A stretch of DNA of 64,000 nt from 21-14-0-10-47-8 sp966211455 (GTDB taxonomy: Bacteria; Bdellovibrionota; Bdellovibrionia; Bdellovibrionales; Bdellovibrionaceae), in contig CBIHNI010000006.1 of the NCBI GenBank assembly GCA_966211455.1, positions 62,001 through 126,000 of the forward strand. The letters are read 5' to 3'. The stretch's first letter is position 1; every line of letters begins with the position of its first letter. The translations under genes and the position numbers were made by a program. Of the stretch, positions 60,229 to 64,000 are shown piece by piece. The notes under the pieces were generated by a model that saw nothing but the letters and a program-made list of their open reading frames with translations, did no database searches and was not told where the DNA came from.

Positions 60229-60705
60229 ATGAAAAAACTTTTACTGACCACTTTGGCAGCTTTGAATATGATTGGCTTTTCGGCTTCCGCGCAAAACTTG
60301 GATTATTACGCTTACCTAAAAAATGAAACGATTCGCCTGGAGACTTTATGCAATGTCACCCGTCTGGTGCCACTTCGTGGGCCATTCGAAGCACTGGTCG
60401 TCAGCAATCTTTATTCTGCCACATCAGCCGACTATGCTTTGTTGCAAAATCGCATCAATGAATTGAAAGCGATGAACTGCCAGGCTCGTCCGCAGACTGT
60501 AAGTCAGGAAATCATTCAAGATATCCCAGCTTCCGAGTTTGCGGGGATCGCAAGTCGTTATCAACAACGCGGTTATAACGTTCAAGTTGCGACTTTCGAT
60601 AAATCATCGGGTGCCTGCGGAAGCTCTCGTGAGTATCCGAAGAGTGCCGCCGTCAGCTTGGATCCAAGCGCGACTTACTGCTCGATCGCCAGCAAAGCTG
60701 AATAA
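60229..60705 (+). CDS. Small exported protein of unknown function, Cys-containing
   Basis: The 158-residue protein has a signal peptide (LLTTLAALNMIGFSASA) and four Cys in the mature part (LCNVTRL, MNCQARP, SGACGSS, ATYCSIA), which may form two disulfides. GGAGATTTT precedes the ATG. It follows the 103-residue exported gene and is probably co-transcribed. No family is recognised. Confidence 0.72.
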   Translation: MKKLLLTTLAALNMIGFSASAQNLDYYAYLKNETIRLETLCNVTRLVPLRGPFEALVVSNLYSATSADYALLQNRINELKAMNCQARPQTVSQEIIQDIPASEFAGIASRYQQRGYNVQVATFDKSSGACGSSREYPKSAAVSLDPSATYCSIASKAE

Positions 60706-60728
60706 AATAATCGGACACCAACATGACT

Positions 60729-60752
60729 GGGCCCTTTGTAAAAGAGGGGCCC
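60729..60752. terminator. Possible terminator hairpin between convergent genes
   Basis: GGGCCCTTT and AAAGAGGGGCCC form a GC-rich stem with a small bulge between the stop codons at 60705 and 60763. No long T-run follows on either strand, so confidence is limited. Confidence 0.4.
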
Positions 60753-60762
60753 GATGCTGCTT

Positions 60763-61182
60763 CTAATTGTCCGCGGCGAAATAACTTTTTCCGACTTCGA
60801 TCTCCCATTTTCCATGAGCGATATCATTCATGTCACTTAGTTCTTGCGCAGACACCCACCGAATAGCTTTGATATTTCCTTGAATTTGCGGCTCGTCACT
60901 TGTTGCTCCAACAAAGTGGGAAATCAAATGCCAGCCCCCCGGCGTGACAAAAGATTCGACATCTTGCAGTTTCATTTCTATCGATGACAATCCCAAGTCG
61001 TTGACCACCGCCACTGCGGCAGCCATCGGATCTTGGCCGAACTCAAGCCCCGGCGCCGGGATCCACCAGCCGCTTTTGTTTGGGTTTGGCGGTTGATGAT
61101 ACTGCACCAGTAAAAGTTTCTGATTCTTGATGATTCCGACATAGACAATCGGTTTGATCACGCCTTCGGCACATTGAAACAT
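60763..61182 (-). CDS. NUDIX-fold protein with degenerate catalytic box
   Basis: The 139-residue protein has the NUDIX fold (YVGIIKNQKLLLVQYHQPP, WWIPAPGLEFGQDP, then AAAVAVVNDLGLSS). The NUDIX box should contain REUXEE, but this segment reads AVAVVNDLG, so the catalytic Glu residues are missing. It is likely inactive as a pyrophosphatase and may be a ligand sensor, like other degenerate NUDIX domains. ATG 61182 is chosen; an in-frame TTG at 61251 would reach into the promoter of the divergent LysR gene. Confidence 0.7.
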   Translation of the reverse strand: MFQCAEGVIKPIVYVGIIKNQKLLLVQYHQPPNPNKSGWWIPAPGLEFGQDPMAAAVAVVNDLGLSSIEMKLQDVESFVTPGGWHLISHFVGATSDEPQIQGNIKAIRWVSAQELSDMNDIAHGKWEIEVGKSYFAADN

Positions 61183-61219
61183 AGAACCCCCGATAGGTGT
61201 GCTTTTTATGTCGTCTTGC

Positions 61220-61248
61220 TTGAAAATAAAAGCTAACTCTTTTATACA
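61220..61248 (+). promoter_or_regulatory. Strong sigma-70-like promoter for the LysR gene
   Basis: TTGAAA (61220-61225) and TATACA (61243-61248) are spaced by 17 bp. The -10 element ends 12 nt before the ATG and no Shine-Dalgarno site is present, so the leader would be very short. Confidence 0.65.
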
Positions 61249-61260
61249 CAAAAGTTACTT

Positions 61261-62169
61261 ATGCTAACTTTACCGAATTTCGAACGTCTTAAAATTTTCC
61301 ATCTTGTTTACCAAAACAAAAGCATCCAGAAAGCGGCAGATCGGGCCCACGTGACACGATCGGCGGTCAGCCAGTCTTTGAAACGGCTGGAAGACGAGCT
61401 TGGCACCAAGCTGTTCCTGCGGGATGCAAAGAATTTTAAAGCCACCCCTGAGGGCGAAGCTTTATTTCGCACCATCGATCCTTTTGTTTCGGATTTGAAC
61501 CAAGCTTTGCAGAAAATGGATTCGGGCCTTAAAACCGCGACCGGATTGATTCGCGTCGGCGCCCCGATGGATCTGGGGTCGAACCAGCTGACAAAGACGA
61601 TGGCGCGATTTCGTCAGAAGTATCCTGATATCCGCTTTGAGCTGCATTTGGCGGTTCCGATCAAGCAATTGGAAATGCTGACCGACGGAAAGCTCGACTT
61701 GGCCTTTATCGACAACGGCGATATTCATGCCGGCCAATTCCCCGTCTCGATTCAGCCATTTCTGAAAGAGGAATTCGTGCTTGCCGCTTCGAAGGCGCTC
61801 TTTAAATCGGCAAAGCTTGGCTCTGCCAAATTCGAGGATCTTTCAAGCTTACCTTTTATCGACTATGTGCCACACGCGCCGGTGACACGCCTTTGGTTCA
61901 AGCACCATTTTGGCAAAGAGCCGAAAAATCTTCTCCCCGTCTTCACGGCCGAAAGTGTTCGCGCTGTCTTGAATGCCATCAGCTTGGATATGGGTGCGGG
62001 CGTGATTCCAGAGCGCCTGATCTCTGGAGAATTTTCTGATTTAAAAATAATCGAAACTTCGCGCGGTCGTTTTCTCAACGAGATCGTGATCGCGCGCCAG
62101 CTGGGACGAAAAGCCAACTTCCGGGAAAAAGAGTTTATTCAGTTCTGCAAAAGCGAACTGCGAAACTGA
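61261..62169 (+). CDS. LysR-family transcriptional regulator
   Basis: The 302-residue protein has the LysR N-terminal winged helix (IQKAADRAHVTRSAVSQSLK, LGTKLFLRDAKNFKATPEG) and a periplasmic-binding-protein-like effector domain. It is divergent from the NUDIX-like gene, a usual arrangement for a LysR regulator and its target. The effector is unknown. Confidence 0.92.
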   Translation: MLTLPNFERLKIFHLVYQNKSIQKAADRAHVTRSAVSQSLKRLEDELGTKLFLRDAKNFKATPEGEALFRTIDPFVSDLNQALQKMDSGLKTATGLIRVGAPMDLGSNQLTKTMARFRQKYPDIRFELHLAVPIKQLEMLTDGKLDLAFIDNGDIHAGQFPVSIQPFLKEEFVLAASKALFKSAKLGSAKFEDLSSLPFIDYVPHAPVTRLWFKHHFGKEPKNLLPVFTAESVRAVLNAISLDMGAGVIPERLISGEFSDLKIIETSRGRFLNEIVIARQLGRKANFREKEFIQFCKSELRN

Positions 62170-62191
62170 CTTTATGCTATACTGACGACAT

Positions 62192-62467
62192 ATGTCCCAA
62201 ACGCGTTTCGAAATTTGCAGATCCTGCTTACGAAAAAAAGGCTTCATCCAAGATACGGAAGAAGAATCCGATTTTCTTTCTCGCTTGCATCCGCCGACTG
62301 ATGCCGATGTGAAGCTGGGGCAGTGCCAACGGCTGTGTCCTGAAGATCGCCTGACCGTTTCGATTCAGGCTCCGCGGGATCCCGCACCGAATCTTGCCAT
62401 GCTGCCCGCGAATAGCGTCGAAGATTTGGCAAAGACGATTCAAAGAATTACCTTAAAGAGTTCATAA
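62192..62467 (+). CDS. Small Cys protein, DUF1636-like
   Basis: The 91-residue protein has CRSC near the start and QCQRLCPEDRLTVSIQAP in the middle, giving two Cys pairs. The layout recalls DUF1636, predicted metal-binding proteins related to thioredoxin-like ferredoxins. The match is by eye and moderate. It is 22 bp after the LysR stop and 52 bp before the copper-protein gene. Confidence 0.6.
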   Translation: MSQTRFEICRSCLRKKGFIQDTEEESDFLSRLHPPTDADVKLGQCQRLCPEDRLTVSIQAPRDPAPNLAMLPANSVEDLAKTIQRITLKSS

Positions 62468-62519
62468 AATTGGCGAGCGATTTGCACCACCTCTTGTGCC
62501 CACTGAACAAGGAGGACTT

Positions 62520-62915
62520 ATGGATTTACAATCTTCAATCGGCACCGCCAGCCAAGCTTTGAAAAGCATCTTCAAAGGCATGACGGATGACATGCAAATG
62601 TGCATTGAAAACTGCACGCAGTGCTCGCAGGTTTGCGAGCAATTGATTCAACACTGTCTGATGAAAGGTGGCGCTCACGCCGAACTTCGCCACATTCGAC
62701 TTCTGCAAGACTGCGTGGACATCTGCACGCTTTCAGCAAGATTTATGAACCGCGAATCTGCATTTCATCACAAAACCTGTGAAACCTGCGCGGAGGTCTG
62801 CTTGGCATGCGCCCAAGACTGCGAGCGCTTTCATGACGACGAGATGATGAGCGCATGCGCCGATGTCTGCCGCCGATGTGCGGAATCTTGCCAGAAAATG
62901 AGCTTTGCGCATTAA
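62520..62915 (+). CDS. Cytosolic four-helix copper-storage-like protein (DUF326/Csp)
   Basis: The 131-residue protein holds 16 Cys on helical stretches (CIENCTQCSQVCEQ, CETCAEVCLACAQDCERF, ACADVCRRCAESCQ), the pattern of Csp copper-storage proteins in which Cys line a four-helix bundle. There is no signal peptide, as in the cytosolic Csp3 type. ATG 62520 has a perfect AAGGAGG 6-7 nt upstream. It would bind cuprous ions. No copper exporter is in the window. Confidence 0.85.
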   Translation: MDLQSSIGTASQALKSIFKGMTDDMQMCIENCTQCSQVCEQLIQHCLMKGGAHAELRHIRLLQDCVDICTLSARFMNRESAFHHKTCETCAEVCLACAQDCERFHDDEMMSACADVCRRCAESCQKMSFAH

Positions 62916-63009
62916 AGAAAATGGGGCAGATGTCACCACCCGCCCCGCCTTTTCAATTGCTTTACAAGCCGCATCCGGAAACACGGCTAGGTGCCCCCCG
63001 GCTTGGTAC

Positions 63010-64000
63010 TTATTCGTCGTCGAGGTCGTCAGCGCTGCCCAGGCCGTATTTTTCGACTCGGTAGCGCATGCTTCGGAAGGTGATATGCAAAAGCTTGGCG
63101 GCTTTCTTTTTGATGCCGTTCGCAGAATGGATCGCTTTCACCAAAAGCTCTTTTTCGATTTGTCCCATGACCTTATCCAGATCGATTCCGTCGTCACCGA
63201 TTTCGATTTCGTGCGACGAGGCCATCTTGCGGCCACTTGGTGTGTTCACGAATGGCGGTAAGCTTTCTGGCAAGATGGTCGCACCACCTTCCAAAGCCAC
63301 CGTGCGTTCGATGATATTTTCAAGTTCTCGCACGTTACCCGGGTAATCGTACTTTTTCAGCATTTCCATCGCTTCAACGCTGATGGCGCCGATATTCTTG
63401 GTCAAACGATCGTTGTACTTTTTTAGGAAGTGATTTGCCAAAAGTGGAATATCGTCTCGGCGATCGCGAAGCGATGGAGTCCTGATATTGATGACATTCA
63501 AACGGTAGAACAAGTCTTGGCGGAAGGTGCCCTCTTTGACCATTTCTTCCAGATCGCGATTGGTCGCCGCGCAAATACGCACGTCCACCTTGATGTCTTC
63601 CGTCGCACCCACGCGACGGATCACGCGCTCTTGAATCGCACGTAGAAGTTTAACCTGAATAGTGACCGGCAATTCGCCGACCTCGTCCAAGAACAAAGTT
63701 CCGCCGTCAGCCACTTCGAACAGACCGGCTTTATCAGCCACGGCTCCGGTGAAGGAACCTTTCTTATGACCGAACATTTCCGATTCCATCAGTTGCTCTG
63801 GGATCGCACCACAGTTGATGGTCACGAATGGCTTATCCTTCAAAGGACCGTTGTAATGGATCGCTTTGGCCACGACCTCTTTACCGGTACCCGATTCTCC
63901 GGTAATTAAAACGTTGGTCGGAGTTTGCGATACGCGCTTCACCAGATCGTAAATGCGATGCATGGCTTCGGAATTTCCGACCAGATTCTGGAAGCTGTAT
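63010..64000 (-). CDS. Sigma-54-dependent activator (NtrC/PilR type), 5' end cut
   Basis: At least 330 residues are visible and the frame runs to the window edge. The AAA+ domain has Walker A GESGTGKE, the sigma-54 contact loop GSFTGA, Walker B LFLDEVGEL and the arginine finger region LFYRLNVINI. A Fis-type HTH follows (KKKAAKLLHITFRSMRYRVE). The TFRSMRYRVEKYGL ending resembles PilR-like activators of type IV pilus genes. The N-terminal receiver, if any, lies outside the window. Confidence 0.93.
   Translation of the reverse strand, partial: YSFQNLVGNSEAMHRIYDLVKRVSQTPTNVLITGESGTGKEVVAKAIHYNGPLKDKPFVTINCGAIPEQLMESEMFGHKKGSFTGAVADKAGLFEVADGGTLFLDEVGELPVTIQVKLLRAIQERVIRRVGATEDIKVDVRICAATNRDLEEMVKEGTFRQDLFYRLNVINIRTPSLRDRRDDIPLLANHFLKKYNDRLTKNIGAISVEAMEMLKKYDYPGNVRELENIIERTVALEGGATILPESLPPFVNTPSGRKMASSHEIEIGDDGIDLDKVMGQIEKELLVKAIHSANGIKKKAAKLLHITFRSMRYRVEKYGLGSADDLDDE

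Overview
The window comes from a Gram-negative bacterium that is most likely a member of the Bdellovibrio group. Three observations point that way: two genes of the TIGR02147 family, which is typical of that lineage; a long, tightly packed heme operon; and many small exported proteins with no recognisable family. The genus call is an inference from gene content. Base composition is moderate, coding density is high, and many gene junctions overlap by 4 bp (ATGA or GTGA). I see no prophage, integrase, CRISPR array or rRNA. There is one tRNA (Arg, anticodon CCT).

Layout. 1-903: 3' part of an S1/P1 nuclease. 907-8790 (minus): complete kdpFABCDE potassium uptake operon, including a 27-residue KdpF. 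9091-9830: REP-associated (RAYT) transposase with a microsatellite, an inverted repeat and tandem GC-rich repeats. 9941-15942 (minus): six-gene cyanophycin operon with synthetase, isoaspartyl-dipeptidase-like amidohydrolase, cyanophycinase and three unknown genes. 16116-19685: MscS channel and LigD. 19682-21145: two His-rich exported proteins and a DUF488 protein. 21322-32530: bacterioferritin and the heme genes. hemA-hemC(D)-hemL-sensor kinase-response regulator-hemE-hemN-hemG-hemH form one overlapping minus-strand operon, with hemB divergent. 32544-34079: a chemoreceptor broken by one in-frame stop. 34228-36933: ClC, DUF1275 and TMEM175 membrane proteins. 36950-38551: MltD-like transglycosylase. 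38734-39531 and 51032-51769: two near-identical RAYT genes that carry palindromic repeats inside the reading frame. 40615-45923 (minus): mmsA, a GTP cyclohydrolase II homolog, DUF1688, upp and udk, which look like a bacterial version of the fungal URC uracil-degradation pathway. 46129-50461: exported Bcp peroxiredoxin and a large hybrid kinase. 50540-60705: DUF4442, EI24 and DUF4112 proteins, the tRNA, many unknown genes and both TIGR02147 regulators. 60763-64000: degenerate NUDIX, LysR, a Cys protein, a Csp-like copper protein and a partial sigma-54 activator.

How it fits together. The heme operon encodes the C5 route from glutamyl-tRNA to protoheme. It has a two-component system between hemL and hemE, and an 11-bp-period direct repeat between hemA and hemB that could be its binding site. 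Upp and Udk would make UMP from uracil and uridine. The two URC-like proteins would open the pyrimidine, and MmsA would turn the malonate semialdehyde end product into acetyl-CoA. For a predator this would be a way to burn prey pyrimidines. The cyanophycin operon joins polymer synthesis and breakdown in one transcript. Several genes (hemA, bcp, lysR, the TPR-like gene at 53090) have a -10-like hexamer only 6-12 nt before the ATG and no Shine-Dalgarno sequence, so leaderless mRNAs are likely. The best candidates for something undescribed are the URC-like operon, the heme two-component system with its direct repeat, the unknown partners in the cyanophycin operon, and the transposases that encode palindromes within themselves.
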